Notes under the pieces: model-generated
Told to the model about the DNA's origin: nothing
The model's database searches: none
What the model saw: only the letters and a program-made list of their open reading frames with translations
Shown: positions 63,754-64,000 of the stretch, one piece after another
Numbering within the stretch: the stretch's first letter is position 1
How the letters are laid out: each line of letters starts with the position of its first letter
Translations under genes and position numbers: made by a program
Assembly: GCA_015686845.1 (NCBI GenBank)
Contig: JADPRS010000003.1
Coordinates: 62,001 to 126,000 of the forward strand
Origin: Lutibacter sp. B2
GTDB lineage: Bacteria; Bacillota; Clostridia; Peptostreptococcales; Thermotaleaceae
Direction: 5' to 3'
DNA: 64,000 nucleotides

Positions 63754-64000
63754 ATGCGTATGATGAAAGAAAAATTTATAGTTAATGACATGCACTGTGC
63801 ATCTTGTGAACAAAAACTTGAAAATGAGTTGCAAAAACTTGATGGCGTTATAAATGTAACAGCCATTTATAAAGAAACCTGTATATATGTAGAATATGAC
63901 GCTGATATTTGTAATTTTGATCATATGAAAAAAACACTAGACAAGGAAGGATATACTTTAAAACGGTACAAAAAAAATGCTTTAGAAATAAAAAATATTT
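63754..64000 (+). CDS. Heavy-metal-associated (HMA) domain protein, 5' part only
   Basis: Frame from ATG 63754 behind AGGAGG stays open to the window edge (82 codons seen). Residues about 5-72 form an HMA domain with the metal motif NDMHCASCEQKLENEL (CxxC) and the DGVINVTAIYKETCIYVEYD strand pattern. It could be a copper chaperone with extension, the N-terminus of a copper P-type ATPase, or an HMA-TauE/SafE fusion; the rest is needed to decide. The divergent two-component system probably controls it. Confidence 0.85.
   Translation, partial: MRMMKEKFIVNDMHCASCEQKLENELQKLDGVINVTAIYKETCIYVEYDADICNFDHMKKTLDKEGYTLKRYKKNALEIKNI

Noticed and set aside
1-64000. CRISPR arrays, rRNA or tRNA genes
   Set aside because: No regularly spaced repeats with spacers and no cloverleaf or rRNA-like G+C-rich blocks were noticed on reading; a covariance search would be needed for certainty.

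Overview
The window reads as chromosome of a low-GC, Gram-positive, anaerobic endospore former of the class Clostridia. The evidence is the strong A+T bias, the AGGAGG-type ribosome sites, the WalRK cell-wall regulon, spore-coat genes (cotJABC, a CotF-like gene), an anaerobe's oxygen defence set (desulfoferrodoxin, rubredoxin, flavodiiron protein), T-box control and many chemoreceptors. Species cannot be fixed from sequence alone; an Alkaliphilus/Crassaminicella-type organism would fit. I saw no rRNA, tRNA, CRISPR array or intact phage.

Layout. 1-9102: conserved block walR(end)-walK-secreted protein-yycH-yycI, then murA, walJ, htrA, a CxxH/CxxC mini-protein and rlmH. 9103-18462: an accessory island downstream of rlmH. 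The 18-bp end of rlmH recurs at 10353 and, degenerate, at 18445, the arrangement left by SCC-type cassettes that insert at the 3' end of rlmH. The first segment holds a DUF3791-DUF3990-DUF3791 cassette (toxin/antitoxin-like). The second holds a Bce-type antimicrobial-peptide sensing and detoxification module (RR, HK, ABC ATPase, permease), an inserted lipoprotein gene, a stand-alone copy of the permease's extracellular domain, and IS remnants. 18589-25039: DUF1846, a lipoprotein, a LysM protein, a SulP transporter and an amino-acid permease. 25304-29517: two tandem dCache chemoreceptors with a 507-bp identical 3' tract. 29670-34633: M20 amidohydrolase, an NSS amino-acid symporter behind a T-box whose specifier reads CUG (Leu), Mpg glycosylase and a glycosyltransferase.

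34634-37641: an ABC importer of the TrpXYZ-like type (COG4120/COG1101/COG2984) preceded by the most striking non-coding element here: a sigma-A promoter, an 18-codon leader peptide and seven RNA segments that can pair in a chain and end in an intrinsic terminator. 37720-45506: HD protein, ferritin, the PerR-box-controlled dfx-rubredoxin-flavodiiron operon, and a two-domain histidine-decarboxylase-like protein whose N-terminal half is a degenerate copy of its catalytic half, followed by a chemoreceptor. 45684-49377: coaBC, a PanT-like S component, coaX and a short soluble chemoreceptor.

49467-64000: an ArsR-controlled fusion protein (CoA-disulfide-reductase-like, rhodanese, TusA, DsrE), two similar 'secreted protein plus two-component system' modules each preceded by an 11-bp-phased direct repeat, a CotF-like protein, a TauE transporter split in two, a ZIP transporter, the cotJ operon, a YjcZ-like micro-protein, and a third two-component pair divergent from a heavy-metal-binding (HMA) gene cut by the window end.
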